A stretch of DNA of 64,000 nucleotides from Dyadobacter chenhuakuii (GCF_023821985.2 NZ_CP098805.1:5137001-5201000), one strand, 5' to 3'; shown: positions 18,983-29,145, counted from the first letter of the stretch. The notes: a model not told the origin generated them from the sequence alone. Numbers and translations are program-made.

Positions 18983-20014
18983 ATGTATAAAATTCTTATT
19001 TCCCCTATACTTTTCCTGTTCGATGCTGAACGCATCCATTATTTTGTCTGCGAACTGCTGCGGTTCGCTTTTAGAATCCCTTTTGGACCCCAAATTTTAA
19101 GATCACTTTATACTTTCGATCACCCCGACCTGATTCAGGAAGTGGCCGGACTGAAATTTCGTAACCCGGTGGGATTAGCGGCCGGTTTTGACAAAAACGC
19201 GGAAATGGTCGACGAGCTGGAAGCATTAGGCTTTGGTTTTATTGAAATCGGAACGGTTACGCCGCGGCCTCAGCCTGGAAATGAGAAGCCAAGATTATTC
19301 AGGCTAAAAAAAGATAAAGCGCTCATTAACAGGATGGGTTTCAATAACAAAGGTGCCGCAGTTGCTGCTGCCAAGCTCGCAAACCGCAAATCAAAGATCC
19401 TGGTAGGAGGAAATATCGGAAAAAATAAAGATACCCCGAACGAGCAGGCGCTGGATGATTACCTGATCTGTTTCAGACAATTGTTTGATGTGGTAGACTA
19501 TTTTGTAGTCAATGTAAGCTCGCCCAATACGCCAGGGCTCCGCGACTTGCAGGAAAAGGGGCCGCTTACTGAGCTGCTCCGCGAACTCCAAAAAAAGAAC
19601 ACTGAAAAATTTAATCCCAAACCTATATTTTTAAAGATTGCACCTGACCTGACGTTTAGCCAGCTCGATGATATTATTGACATTGTAAAAGAAACCGGCA
19701 TCGCGGGCGTTATCGCTACCAACACCACGATCAGCCGTGCGGACCTGCGCACAAGTCAGGCGGAAATTGCAAATGCAGGAGCAGGCGGGTTAAGCGGAGC
19801 GCCGCTTGCACACCGTGCGACGGAAGTAATTCGTTACATTTGTGATAAGTCGAATCACGCATTTCCGGTTATTGGGGTAGGAGGGATCGGCTCGGCGCAG
19901 GACGCCATCGATAAGAAAAATGCAGGGGCAAGCCTGTTGCAGCTTTACACAGGCTTTATTTATGAAGGGCCCGGTTTGGTGAAAAGCATTTGCAAATCGC
20001 TGGTCAGAAGATAA
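18983..20014 (+). CDS. pyrD: Dihydroorotate dehydrogenase (quinone), class 2
   Basis: 343 residues. Oxidises dihydroorotate to orotate in pyrimidine synthesis, passing electrons to quinone at the inner membrane. The hydrophobic N-terminal helices ([19 protein letters not shown]) mark the membrane-associated class 2. FMN- and substrate-site motifs are present: [35 protein letters not shown] (with the class 2 catalytic serine), ATNTT and [11 protein letters not shown]. Length matches the family. ftsK starts 34 bases downstream on the same strand. Confidence 0.96.
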   Translation: MYKILISPILFLFDAERIHYFVCELLRFAFRIPFGPQILRSLYTFDHPDLIQEVAGLKFRNPVGLAAGFDKNAEMVDELEALGFGFIEIGTVTPRPQPGNEKPRLFRLKKDKALINRMGFNNKGAAVAAAKLANRKSKILVGGNIGKNKDTPNEQALDDYLICFRQLFDVVDYFVVNVSSPNTPGLRDLQEKGPLTELLRELQKKNTEKFNPKPIFLKIAPDLTFSQLDDIIDIVKETGIAGVIATNTTISRADLRTSQAEIANAGAGGLSGAPLAHRATEVIRYICDKSNHAFPVIGVGGIGSAQDAIDKKNAGASLLQLYTGFIYEGPGLVKSICKSLVRR

Positions 20015-20048
20015 GAGTTGATACACGCATCCCAAGAATTGAAGATAA

Positions 20049-22580
20049 ATGTCAGTAAATAAGCTAAGGGGAAATACTCAGCGCCCGAAAACAACAGAAG
20101 AAACATCCAGTCCAGGCTTTCGCATATCGTTAGATTGGAACCATATTTTTTCCAATCCAAAGAATATTTTGGCCTGGGGCACCTTTTTCATCGTGCTGGG
20201 GCTGATCATGGAAATTTCTTTCCTTTCATACATTATCACCGGCCTTTCGGACCAGAGCGTGATCGATGGCCTCGGCCATGAATCCATCCGCGACGCAGGG
20301 CGCCAGACGCGCAACTTTTTTGGCGTGCTTGGAGCAGTTGTCTCTCATTTTTTCGTGTACAGATGGTTTGGCGTAGGCGCACTTTTGCTTCCGCTTGTGC
20401 CATTCATTGCAGGCTGGAAAATGGCTTTTGGAAAGGAACTTTTATCATTGACCCGAACCACTAAGGAAGTGATTTTCTTTACATTATGGCTGAGTGTCAT
20501 GATGGGCTATGTGGTGCTGATGAGCGATAAGGAAAACACATTAAGCTTTGTTTCGGGCGGCATAGGTTACACAATTAACGTCGTGCTCTTCGACTGGCTG
20601 AAATGGGGAAGTGTTATCCCGATCATTTTCGCCATGTTCGTTTTCGCTGTTTTCTTTTACGATGCGAAATCAGCCTATGAAGCCTGGCAGTTGAAAAATG
20701 CAAGACCGGACATTGTGCCCGAGGCGAAAGAAAATAATGTAGCACCCGGATCGGAGGAAAAGGTTGTGGCTGAAGAAAGAACTTTTACTTCCGTTGTCAA
20801 TGATACATATGACGATGAAGAATTTGAGGAAAAAGAGCCTGTAAAAGAGACGGTTGAGTTGGAAACGGTTTCAAAAGTCGAGGTTGTTCCTGATGTTGCC
20901 CCCATTATCATTCCGGTTGCGCCTGTCGCTCCTGTGGCGCCGGCGCCGGTTGCTCCGCTGAAACTCGAACTTGAAGTGGAAGACACGACGGATCATTCCA
21001 ATGGACAGGCAGAGGAAGCGTTTGAAGATGAGGACATTAATGCGACGGTTCTGCGCGAATTCGGTCAGTATGATCCGATGCTCGATCTGCCGACTTATCA
21101 GTTTCCAAGCATAGGATTGCTGAATGATGCGGTGGATAACCAGCATGAAAAAGTAAGTCAGGAAGAGCTGGAAAGTAATAAAACGAGGATTGTTGATACG
21201 CTAGGAAGTTACGGGATCAACATTTCGAAGATTAAAGCTACAATTGGGCCGACTGTAACATTATACGAAATCATTCCGGAAGCCGGGGTCAGGATTTCTA
21301 AAATCAAGAACCTGGAAGGCGACATTGCTTTGAGCCTTGCGGCGCTTGGGATCAGGATCATTGCTCCTATGCCCGGCCGGGGAACCATTGGGATTGAAGT
21401 GCCTAACAAGAACAGGGAGACTGTTTTTATCCGTTCGGTCTTGTCCAGCGACAAATTCATGAAGGCGAATTACGATTTGCCGATTGTGCTGGGTAAAACC
21501 ATTTCCAACGATATCCACATCGTCGATCTGGCGAAAATGCCTCACTTACTGATGGCCGGAGCAACCGGACAAGGAAAGTCTGTGGGATTGAATGTGATCC
21601 TTGCTTCGCTGATTTATAAAAAGCATCCTGCCGAGTTGAAATTTGTGCTTGTGGATCCCAAGAAGGTTGAATTAACATTATTCAACAAGCTGGAAAGACA
21701 TTTCCTGGCAAAGCTGCCTAATGCGGAAGAAGCGATCATTACCGATACCAAAAAGGTTATTTTTACATTGAATTCATTATGTATAGAAATGGATTCGCGT
21801 TACGATCTGCTCAAAGAAGCATCTGTTCGTAACCTCAAAGAATACAATGCAAAATTTGCCCAAAGGCGTTTAAATCCTGAAAAAGGCCATCGCTTCCTGC
21901 CTTACATTGTCCTGGTTATCGATGAGCTTGCCGACTTGATGATGACAGCTGGTAAGGAGGTAGAAACGCCGATTGCCCGACTTGCACAGCTTGCCCGTGC
22001 GGTGGGAATTCACCTGGTTGTTGCTACGCAACGTCCTTCTGTTAAGGTTATTACCGGTCTGATTAAGGCCAACTTCCCCGCACGTTTATCATTCCGCGTA
22101 ACGTCCAGCATCGACTCCCGCACCATTCTTGATATGGGTGGCGCCGAACAGCTCGTGGGACAGGGTGATATGCTGCTGGCGATCAACTCGGAAGTGATCC
22201 GTTTACAATGTCCGTTTATCGATACGAGGGAAATTGAAGACGTCTGCGAATTTATCGGCGCACAGCGAGGCTACGATGATGCTTATGCATTGCCGGAATA
22301 TGAAGGCGAAGATGCAGCCGAAGGCAAAGCCGACCTTAATCCCGACGATTTTGACGGATTACTGCCAGACGCCGCCAGGCTTATTGTCACACACCAGCAG
22401 GGGAGCACGTCGTTGATCCAGCGCAAAATGAAGCTCGGCTACAACCGCGCAGGCAGGATCATGGACCAGCTCGAATTACTGGGTGTAGTCGGTCCGTTCA
22501 CCGGAAGCAAGGCGCGCGACGTCATGTTCCACGATCTGAGCGGCCTGGAAGAACATCTTCGTGTGAGAGGCTTACTCTAG
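20049..22580 (+). CDS. ftsK: DNA translocase FtsK
   Basis: 843-residue septal DNA pump that moves chromosome ends to XerCD/dif at division. The N-terminus has four to five membrane segments (from about residue 37 to 205). A low-complexity linker rich in E, P, A and V follows, including a VAPVAPVAPAPVAP stretch near residue 295. The motor domain has Walker A GATGQGKSVG near residue 504, Walker B VLVIDELADLMM, and ATQRPSVKVITG. The C-terminal gamma winged helix (ARLIVTHQQGSTSLIQRKMK) reads DNA polarity sequences. The shorter linker is usual outside Proteobacteria. Confidence 0.96.
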   Translation: MSVNKLRGNTQRPKTTEETSSPGFRISLDWNHIFSNPKNILAWGTFFIVLGLIMEISFLSYIITGLSDQSVIDGLGHESIRDAGRQTRNFFGVLGAVVSHFFVYRWFGVGALLLPLVPFIAGWKMAFGKELLSLTRTTKEVIFFTLWLSVMMGYVVLMSDKENTLSFVSGGIGYTINVVLFDWLKWGSVIPIIFAMFVFAVFFYDAKSAYEAWQLKNARPDIVPEAKENNVAPGSEEKVVAEERTFTSVVNDTYDDEEFEEKEPVKETVELETVSKVEVVPDVAPIIIPVAPVAPVAPAPVAPLKLELEVEDTTDHSNGQAEEAFEDEDINATVLREFGQYDPMLDLPTYQFPSIGLLNDAVDNQHEKVSQEELESNKTRIVDTLGSYGINISKIKATIGPTVTLYEIIPEAGVRISKIKNLEGDIALSLAALGIRIIAPMPGRGTIGIEVPNKNRETVFIRSVLSSDKFMKANYDLPIVLGKTISNDIHIVDLAKMPHLLMAGATGQGKSVGLNVILASLIYKKHPAELKFVLVDPKKVELTLFNKLERHFLAKLPNAEEAIITDTKKVIFTLNSLCIEMDSRYDLLKEASVRNLKEYNAKFAQRRLNPEKGHRFLPYIVLVIDELADLMMTAGKEVETPIARLAQLARAVGIHLVVATQRPSVKVITGLIKANFPARLSFRVTSSIDSRTILDMGGAEQLVGQGDMLLAINSEVIRLQCPFIDTREIEDVCEFIGAQRGYDDAYALPEYEGEDAAEGKADLNPDDFDGLLPDAARLIVTHQQGSTSLIQRKMKLGYNRAGRIMDQLELLGVVGPFTGSKARDVMFHDLSGLEEHLRVRGLL

Positions 22581-22675
22581 CCCGTTAAACCATCCTCATT
22601 GCAATTGGTCTAAAATTTGTAACAGGACTGTTTTACACCATTTTATTTAACATACTAAGAACCAAACCTTTTAAT

Positions 22676-23326
22676 ATGAAAAGTTTCAGAATAAGCGCTT
22701 ATTTCTTTGCAGCAATGGTTATCTCGGGCTTGTCAGCAACATCGGCAAATGCACAGGGAGACAAAAAATCGTCGGCCATTCTGGAAGCAATGAGCAGTAA
22801 ATATCAGAAGATCAAATCCTTCAAAGCAATGTTCACTTACACACCGGAAGGTGGCAAGCCGCTGAAAGGGGAAGCGACGGTGAAAGGGACAAAGTTCAGA
22901 TTGAAAATGGCTGGCCAGGAGATTTTCAATGATGGAAAGCTGATGGCCACTTACATTAAAGAAACCAATGAAGTGAATCTTCAGGATTTTGATCCGACAG
23001 CCACCGGCGACCTGGATCCGACTAAAATTTACACGGCATATAAAAAGGGATTTAAATATGCTTTCTTGAAAGAACAAAAAGCAGGCGCCAAAACGCTGGA
23101 AGTGGTGGAATTAACCCCTACCAAGACAGAAAGCCAGGTGAATAAGGTGCAGATTGCAGTAAATAAGGCAGATAAGTCTATCAGCAGCTGGACGATTTTC
23201 CAGAAAAATGGTCAGGAAGTCACTTATACATTGAATGATTTCAAGCCGGACGTGACAGTTGCCGACAGTTATTTCGCATTTAATGCAAAACAATATCCCG
23301 GAGTCGAAGTTGTCGATTTAAGATAA
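22676..23326 (+). CDS. lolA: Outer-membrane lipoprotein carrier LolA-like protein
   Basis: 216 residues with a signal peptide (ending ANAQG near residue 28), then the LolA half-barrel pattern: SSKYQKIKSFKAMFTYTPE, KGEATVKGTKFRLKMAGQEIFNDGKLMATYI, and a C-terminal end PGVEVVDLR. LolA shuttles lipoproteins through the periplasm from LolCDE to the outer membrane. It lies 95 bases after ftsK on the same strand, a neighbourhood common in Bacteroidota. A perfect hairpin terminator follows. Confidence 0.88.
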   Translation: MKSFRISAYFFAAMVISGLSATSANAQGDKKSSAILEAMSSKYQKIKSFKAMFTYTPEGGKPLKGEATVKGTKFRLKMAGQEIFNDGKLMATYIKETNEVNLQDFDPTATGDLDPTKIYTAYKKGFKYAFLKEQKAGAKTLEVVELTPTKTESQVNKVQIAVNKADKSISSWTIFQKNGQEVTYTLNDFKPDVTVADSYFAFNAKQYPGVEVVDLR

Positions 23327-23346
23327 GTTTGTCAATACTACAAAGC

Positions 23347-23383
23347 AAGGCGGCGGAATCATTTGATTCCGCCGCCTTTTTCA
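23347..23383. terminator. Bidirectional terminator between lolA and the ferritin-like gene
   Basis: Perfect 15-base-pair GC-rich stem (arm AAGGCGGCGGAATCA) with an extremely short loop, followed by a T run on the plus strand and preceded by A residues for the minus strand. It sits between two convergent genes. Confidence 0.9.
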
Positions 23384-23409
23384 TTTATAAGCAAATTGTG
23401 CACTGATTA

Positions 23410-23877
23410 TCAGTTAACAGCCTGATGCAAATCTCTGTATTTTTTGATCAGGTTGTGTGACTCCAGCAACTCCGCTTTCTGGTTGGCAATGATCTGTCTG
23501 ATATTTACGGGCAGATCCGTGTCTGTTGCTAATGCGTCGTCATATGCTTCCTGGGCAGCATCTTCGCCATACTCGCAGCTTTCAAGAACCGAAGTCCGGT
23601 CATGGCCTGTGAATGTTGCTTTGATATCCATCCATACTCTGTATATTTTTCCTGAATTTGTGGTGCCTGTTGCCACTTCCCCGCCCAGCGATCTGATCTC
23701 GGCACTCAGCTCATCTATATTCTGACGGCTTTCGTTCGCCATCTTTTGAAATATCCCTCTCAGGTCAAGGTCGATGTCCTCAACTTCGTCAACTGCTTTT
23801 TCGTAACCGTCGATACGGTCGTTGTTAATTTTTATCAGGTCGTTCAGTACTTCAACAAGATTTTCATTGGTTTCCAT
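23410..23877 (-). CDS. PA2169-family four-helix-bundle protein (DUF2383)
   Basis: 155-residue all-helical ferritin-like protein without signal peptide. It shows NDLIKINNDRIDGYEKAVDEV, an ELSAEIRSLGGEV turn, and the conserved VLESCEYGEDAAQEAYDDAL helix. Members are often linked to stress response or encapsulated/ferritin-like functions, but the reaction is not established. It is a single gene, convergent with lolA. The region between it and the next minus-strand gene (23878-24030) shows nothing but A/T-rich sequence. Confidence 0.85.
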   Translation of the reverse strand: METNENLVEVLNDLIKINNDRIDGYEKAVDEVEDIDLDLRGIFQKMANESRQNIDELSAEIRSLGGEVATGTTNSGKIYRVWMDIKATFTGHDRTSVLESCEYGEDAAQEAYDDALATDTDLPVNIRQIIANQKAELLESHNLIKKYRDLHQAVN

Positions 23878-24030
23878 AACTAAGCTATTTTAAGTTTGTG
23901 ATAAGTATCTTTCCGTATTTGAAACGAACCTTAAAAATGCTGTGCCATGTATCCGTTGTATACTATAAATGCGCTTAACCTGTATATGACAGGGAATCAA
24001 AAAACGTATATGTAGCCCTTTTTGCACGAG

Positions 24031-24999
24031 TCAGAGTAAAAAGCCCACCTTGATCCCTCCCCAGCGATGGTCCATTCCTGTTTGAAATTCCTTGGTCAGG
24101 AATGATTGATAGTATTCAAGGTAAATGCGCCAGCATTGGATTACTAAGCCAAAATTATCCTGAAAAGTCACGCGGTTCATTTGCGAACCTTTTAATGTAT
24201 AGGGGTTGTGCGAAGAGAACAAGCCGCCCTGCAATGTTGCGTCATAGGCATTGAAGCCGATCAATGGCTGATTGTAAATGTAAAATTGCAAGTTCCGGGC
24301 CAATTGCACAGGCGCGTCTTTGAATGGTGAGTCGAATTTTCCAAGTCGCAAAGTGAATCCGGCCTGCGCTTTATTATTTAATGTCCCGATCTGCACTTGC
24401 GTTTCCGTATTCAAAGCAACGGCGTTTTTGAAATTAAATACCTGCTTTTGAAACTGAATCTCGTAATTAAGCACCATATCGTTTTTGATCTGATATTGCC
24501 AGCCTTTGGGATCGCGGTCACCTGTCCATGAATGTATTTTCTGCTGCATTTTTCCTGCAAAGGCTGCTGGCCCGATCATCCCCGTACTAAGAATAGCCAC
24601 CATACGCGTTTTACTGGCGGTGTCTACTGAGATGCGGAAAGATTTGAGCATTATTGCTCCTGCAAACGGACGGTCATTGTATAAAATTGCATCGCTCGAA
24701 ATGCTTGTTGGCGTAAAGCCATAATGTTCAAAAGCCAGCCCATAATGTGTGGACCGGCCTTTTTGAAGTAAAAGTTTGTTGAGTGGATTCTTGCTTAACC
24801 CTGGTGTGACAACTTCAAAGCTGTAACCCTGCGTGTAATAATAATCGCTTTTGGCAAAGAAATCATTGTCATAATGCAGCCGGACGTATTTATCGCCTGC
24901 TACATTCCGGAACGAGGCCGTTTGATCAATGCGCTGGGCTGAGCCGGGTTTTGGAATAAAAAAAGAGGCAAGAATAAATATTTTGAAATATCGCATCAT
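24031..24999 (-). CDS. LpxR-family lipid A 3'-O-deacylase (DUF2219)
   Basis: 322 residues. Signal peptide to about residue 21 (PGSAQR). The hallmark N-terminal strand HYDNDFFAKSDYYYTQGYSF matches the Asn-Asp/Tyr pattern of LpxR outer-membrane barrels, with GLAFEHYGFTP further on and a C-terminal barrel end WGGIKVGFLL. LpxR removes the 3'-acyloxyacyl group from lipid A in the outer membrane. Whether this member deacylates lipid A or another lipid is unproven. It sits 26 bases downstream of topoisomerase IB on the same strand, probably coincidental. Confidence 0.83.
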   Translation of the reverse strand: MMRYFKIFILASFFIPKPGSAQRIDQTASFRNVAGDKYVRLHYDNDFFAKSDYYYTQGYSFEVVTPGLSKNPLNKLLLQKGRSTHYGLAFEHYGFTPTSISSDAILYNDRPFAGAIMLKSFRISVDTASKTRMVAILSTGMIGPAAFAGKMQQKIHSWTGDRDPKGWQYQIKNDMVLNYEIQFQKQVFNFKNAVALNTETQVQIGTLNNKAQAGFTLRLGKFDSPFKDAPVQLARNLQFYIYNQPLIGFNAYDATLQGGLFSSHNPYTLKGSQMNRVTFQDNFGLVIQCWRIYLEYYQSFLTKEFQTGMDHRWGGIKVGFLL

Positions 25000-25025
25000 G
25001 CCTCATATACGCTATCGCTGTGCAT

Positions 25026-26126
25026 TTAGACCTGATGCGCCAGCAACGACTTTACGTGTTGCTCACTCGGGGTGAAGAGCTTCATTTCCTCCACCTGCTT
25101 GTTAAGGAACCTTTGGATTTTTCCGTTTTCATAAGCCCGGAAAACCGCCGGATGGACGTAATATTTTTTACATACCGTCCGGGTATTTCCCAAATGTGCC
25201 GCCACCACGTCCAGACAAGTGTTTAATGTCCTGGTAAGCTGCCGCTGGGTTTCGGATTTTTCCTGATGGCTCAGATACTCGAATGCAGTGACGGTGCCCA
25301 TCCAGGTCCTGAAATCTTTTGCGGAGAAATTAGAACCCGTGTATTTTCGAATGTAGTCATTCACCTGGCCTGCATTAAGCGAGCAGCGACCGCCATTTTC
25401 CTGGGTGTATTGAAAGAGCCGTTTTCCGGGCATTTCCTTGTATTGTTTTACCAGTCTTGCCAGTTGCGTGTCCCTCAGTGTAATGTCTTGCTTAACGCCT
25501 TTTTTTCCTGTAAACATAAACCGGATTGTGCTGCCTTTCACCGTTGCGCATCGCGCGTCAAGTGTTGTGATGCCCGAAGAACCGTGCTTCAACTTATAAC
25601 GCTGGTTACCCACCCGCATACAGGTTTTGTCCATAAGCTTGATGACCAGGGCGATGGACTTGTTCAGGTCAAAATTATGCTTGCGAAGATCGTGTTCCAC
25701 CTGTTCCCTGAGCAAAGGAAGTGCTTCCGAGAATGTCAGCAGGCGATAGTATTTGGTTTGATTCCGGATCAGGTTCCAATGCGGATGATAGCGGTATTGC
25801 TTGCGGCCAGCTTCATCAATGCCCGTCGCCTGAAGATGCGCTTCCGGGTCTTCACTGATCCACACTTCCCGCCATGCCGGTGGCAACACCAGCGATTTGA
25901 TCCTTTTGATCTGTTCTTTGTCCTTTGCCCTGTTACCGTTTTTATCTACATAATAAAAACGCGGGGATTTCCCTTTTCGCAGAAAACCGGGCGCATTGCC
26001 AGACTGAATATAATTTAACCCTGCCGCAGCGGCTGTAAGGGCAGGATCTTTTCTTAATTTTTTAATTTGTTTTGCAGTGATGACGGGAGCTTCCGTCAAC
26101 GTCCCAACTGCTACGGCTACCGACAT
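25026..26126 (-). CDS. DNA topoisomerase IB (poxvirus/eukaryote-like)
   Basis: 366 residues. Relaxes supercoils by a 3'-phosphotyrosine intermediate. N-terminal beta domain RFYYVDKNGNRAKDKEQIKRIKSLVLPPAWREVWI, then the catalytic domain with KHGSSGITTLDARCATVKG, the KDFRTWMGT motif and the nucleophile in KKYYVHPAVF (Tyr322/323). This type is patchily distributed among bacteria. The ATG start at 26126 gives a compact protein of family length. Confidence 0.93.
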   Translation of the reverse strand: MSVAVAVGTLTEAPVITAKQIKKLRKDPALTAAAAGLNYIQSGNAPGFLRKGKSPRFYYVDKNGNRAKDKEQIKRIKSLVLPPAWREVWISEDPEAHLQATGIDEAGRKQYRYHPHWNLIRNQTKYYRLLTFSEALPLLREQVEHDLRKHNFDLNKSIALVIKLMDKTCMRVGNQRYKLKHGSSGITTLDARCATVKGSTIRFMFTGKKGVKQDITLRDTQLARLVKQYKEMPGKRLFQYTQENGGRCSLNAGQVNDYIRKYTGSNFSAKDFRTWMGTVTAFEYLSHQEKSETQRQLTRTLNTCLDVVAAHLGNTRTVCKKYYVHPAVFRAYENGKIQRFLNKQVEEMKLFTPSEQHVKSLLAHQV

Positions 26127-26242
26127 ATAGTGTACTTTAGACTGTGTGTCCGATTATATTAAAGTAATACCAGTCTGAACGGAGCCGATTTTCAGTTTAC
26201 AATGAGGAACATTATACTCATTTGAAATATTTCATTCAAAAC

Positions 26243-28525
26243 TTAGCGGGTTACGGGCAGGAAAAGTGTAAACACCGAACCTTTACCCAGCTCTGAATGC
26301 GCGGTAATAAATCCTTTGTGGTTTTCGGCAATCTTCTTGCAAATGGCCAGACCAATGCCCGTTCCCGGATATTTATGCGCGGGATGAAGCCTTTGGAAAA
26401 CATCGAAGATCCGGTGCTCATATTCCTTTTCAAAGCCGATTCCGTTATCTTCAAATGCAATGCTGTAAAAGTCTTTTTGCGGCGAAATGATGTCGTTAAT
26501 ATCGCTGCCTTTAACAACACTCAGTTTAACGCTGATCTCCGGGTTTTTGCCGCTTTCCGTAAATTTGATCGCATTACTGATCAGGTTCAGGAAGAGCTGG
26601 TGGATTTGAAACGGGATCACCTTTAATGTGGGCAATTCTTGTGTCTCGATCGATGCATTACGCTCTTCAATGTTTTCGCGCAGTTCCCGCAGCACGTTGT
26701 TGAGGACAGCATTTAAGTCAATTTCTTCAAAAACCTTCTCCGAATTACCAGCCTTGGAGTAGGCGAGGATATCTTCTATCAGATTCTGCATTTTCTCGGC
26801 TGCGACACGCATGCGCTCAACCGAATCTTTCACTTGTGCAGACAGATCCGGATCTTCCCGGTCAAGCACCTTCGAGGCAAATATCTGGATCTTTCTGAGT
26901 GGTTCCTTTAAATCGTGCGTACTGATCCAGTTGAGGTTAGCCAGTTCCTGGTTAGCCGTTTTCAGTTCTTCGTTCAGCGCACGGTTCGCATCCTCCTGGG
27001 TTTGGATTACGCGGTAATTAATGTGCTTTTGTAATGCATAGGCAAATCCCGACGCCGCATGGAGCTCCGATTTACGCCATGGCGCACTCTGATTTTTCAC
27101 CACTTCCATCCAGCGTTCAAAAGATTTCCGGGGCGAAAGGCGCAATCCTTCCTCGTTGGGCAGCACCGCCTTATCCGGGTTTCCAGCCCAGTTGATGGTT
27201 TCAACTTTCTCCTGCCGCATCCAGATAATGCCATCGGCATTTCCTGGCAATGCATGATATACGATTCCGGCCGCTTGTTGCGAAATGGCATGGGCATCCG
27301 GATATTGATCGCTCAGGCTGTGGGTTGCCAGGCCCTGGGATTTGTATTTGTCGGCAAGAAAATGGAACAGATTAACCAGCTGCTCATCTACAGGCGTAAT
27401 GCCGTTTTTATACAGTTTATTATTATAAAAAATAGCAGCACCCGATGCATTAGCGAGTTTTAGCAGCGCATCCGAACTATGATATTCTTCAAAAAACTGG
27501 TTGTTCTCGTGCAGGTTCGCGAGCATTTCTGTCAGCGATCTGTCCACATTCTGTGTTACCTCAAATTCTTCGGCGACTTCTCTCACCGAAATTTGTGAAG
27601 TAAGAAAATGCCCCTGCAGCAATGCAGAAAGCCTTGTATAATGTGGTAATGTCTTTGCTGAATAATGATGGCAAGCTACTAACCCCCAAAGTTTCTGGTT
27701 TTGTAACAGGGAAATGGTCAACGTCGCGCCGACGCCCATGTTTTTCAGATATTCAATGTGTATAGGGGAAACGCTTCTCAGGATAGATAGGCTCAGATCC
27801 AACGATTTATTGGTCTTCTCGCTTGCATCGTCCAGGGTCAGGATGGGGACGGGTGTGTAATTGATGTCGGCGATCATCCGCAATGGGTTACGGATATAAA
27901 GCTCCCTTGCCTGTGCGGGAATGTCGGTATGCGGATATTTTTGTCCTGCAAAAGAAACGAGATCCTCCCGTTTGCTTTCCGCAATCACATCACCGTTATA
28001 TTCAGCATCGAACTTATAAATCATCACGCGATCGTATCCCGTGATAGCGCGTGTTTCGGCGGCTATTTCCTGGCAAAGATCGTGCAGATAGCTCGTCTTT
28101 TCCATAATCGACACGAAAGTCCGTGTTTGATTGTAAAGGTTTGGTAAATTAATCGTCCCGTCCGGAAACGGCTCTAATTCAAGGACAAGCGTTTCATTGC
28201 TCTTATGAACAGTAGTGTTATACGGCACCTCGTTAAAGGAAAAAACGAATGGTTTTGCCGAATCTATGGCTTTGGAAGCATAGTTCTTAAAATCCTCGGC
28301 TTCCTGTTCAGGGAAAATGTCTGACAATGTCTTTCCCAAAATCGCCTGCGGGGCCAGCTCGATATAAGATCCACTGTTTTCGCTGCAAAAATCAATCAGA
28401 TATGTTTGGCTATTGACGCCCAGCATAAAGCCGTGCGGTTGAATGCTTCCTGGTATATGGATGGGTTCACTTTCGCAGTTTGTCAAATTGACAAGATCGC
28501 GGTTCACGATGTCTTTGATGTTCAT
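26243..28525 (-). CDS. bphP: Bacteriophytochrome histidine kinase
   Basis: 760-residue red/far-red light sensor kinase. A PAS domain carries the biliverdin-attaching cysteine C17 within NCESEPIHIPGSIQPHG. A GAF domain follows with the DIPAQARELYIRNPLR chromophore-pocket segment, and a PHY domain with the PRxSF tongue motif as SPRKSFE. A helical linker leads to the HisKA dimerisation helix with phospho-acceptor His near 537 (STHDLKEPL) and a HATPase (NAIKF, DNGIGF, GTGIGLAICKKI). The canonical set of residues suggests a functional photoreceptor. It begins 2 bases after the heme oxygenase stop, so both are cotranscribed. No response regulator is adjacent. Confidence 0.96.
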   Translation of the reverse strand: MNIKDIVNRDLVNLTNCESEPIHIPGSIQPHGFMLGVNSQTYLIDFCSENSGSYIELAPQAILGKTLSDIFPEQEAEDFKNYASKAIDSAKPFVFSFNEVPYNTTVHKSNETLVLELEPFPDGTINLPNLYNQTRTFVSIMEKTSYLHDLCQEIAAETRAITGYDRVMIYKFDAEYNGDVIAESKREDLVSFAGQKYPHTDIPAQARELYIRNPLRMIADINYTPVPILTLDDASEKTNKSLDLSLSILRSVSPIHIEYLKNMGVGATLTISLLQNQKLWGLVACHHYSAKTLPHYTRLSALLQGHFLTSQISVREVAEEFEVTQNVDRSLTEMLANLHENNQFFEEYHSSDALLKLANASGAAIFYNNKLYKNGITPVDEQLVNLFHFLADKYKSQGLATHSLSDQYPDAHAISQQAAGIVYHALPGNADGIIWMRQEKVETINWAGNPDKAVLPNEEGLRLSPRKSFERWMEVVKNQSAPWRKSELHAASGFAYALQKHINYRVIQTQEDANRALNEELKTANQELANLNWISTHDLKEPLRKIQIFASKVLDREDPDLSAQVKDSVERMRVAAEKMQNLIEDILAYSKAGNSEKVFEEIDLNAVLNNVLRELRENIEERNASIETQELPTLKVIPFQIHQLFLNLISNAIKFTESGKNPEISVKLSVVKGSDINDIISPQKDFYSIAFEDNGIGFEKEYEHRIFDVFQRLHPAHKYPGTGIGLAICKKIAENHKGFITAHSELGKGSVFTLFLPVTR

Positions 28526-28527
28526 TC

Positions 28528-29145
28528 TTACTTTTCAATTACTGCTTCGTCAAGCCAATTGTCTATGATTGTAAATGTGTTTTCAGCACCTTGTATAATT
28601 TCCGCACTTTGCCCCGTCTCTTGTGCGAATCGGGCAAATGTTGAGATGAAAGATTTCCACATTGTGCCGGTTTGGTCTCCGTATCCCCAGAAGTAGGAGC
28701 ATCCGTTTTCAGGGGTCAGGCCAAGCGTTTTGTGAATGTGTTTGTATAACATTCGGCCTCCTAATGTCGAGCCTTCAAGCACATACATAGCGCCTGCGTT
28801 TTCAGCAAGAGAAGAAAAAGAGAACCTGTAAACGGGCAATGCATCTATTTGTGATTGGGAAAAACCCGTAGCCTGCAAGTCCTTTATAATGAGGTGTGAC
28901 CGTCTGCGCGCATCCAGATCGGGAAAAACGTCTTTGATCTGCGTAAATACAAAGTCTTCGCAGCCCACGGTAACCCCATACATGGCAGACAAATAATTTT
29001 GATAATCCGTAAGGCTGACCTTCTCAGCAAGAATCATTTTGGATAAATGATTCTCTTCTAATTTTTGGTGGCTGACCGCAGTTTGTTTTCTCAGACTTTG
29101 AATAAAAGACTCCTGATCGGAATGAAAACTAGGCACTTCATTCAT
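28528..29145 (-). CDS. bphO: Biliverdin-producing heme oxygenase
   Basis: 205 residues. Opens heme to biliverdin, iron and CO; biliverdin is the chromophore of the phytochrome encoded next. Proximal heme His is H26 in LRKQTAVSHQKLEENH. The distal helix region reads AGAMYVLEGSTLGGRMLYKHI with the glycines needed for heme contact, followed by FFWGYGDQ-like YFWGYGDQTGTMWKSF. It is first in the operon; a TAnnTTTG-type -7 element is readable on the minus strand at 29223-29230, with no correctly spaced -33. It could also serve iron acquisition, but coupling to bphP argues for photoreceptor assembly. Confidence 0.94.
   Translation of the reverse strand: MNEVPSFHSDQESFIQSLRKQTAVSHQKLEENHLSKMILAEKVSLTDYQNYLSAMYGVTVGCEDFVFTQIKDVFPDLDARRRSHLIIKDLQATGFSQSQIDALPVYRFSFSSLAENAGAMYVLEGSTLGGRMLYKHIHKTLGLTPENGCSYFWGYGDQTGTMWKSFISTFARFAQETGQSAEIIQGAENTFTIIDNWLDEAVIEK

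Noticed and set aside
20675-21146. Minus-strand ORFs within ftsK rich in S, T, G, A or in R and N
   Set aside because: They mirror the low-complexity linker of FtsK on the other strand and have no independent evidence.
26222-26235. Palindrome TGAAATATTTCA after the phytochrome gene
   Set aside because: Short, A/T-rich and without a GC stem; not convincing as a terminator.
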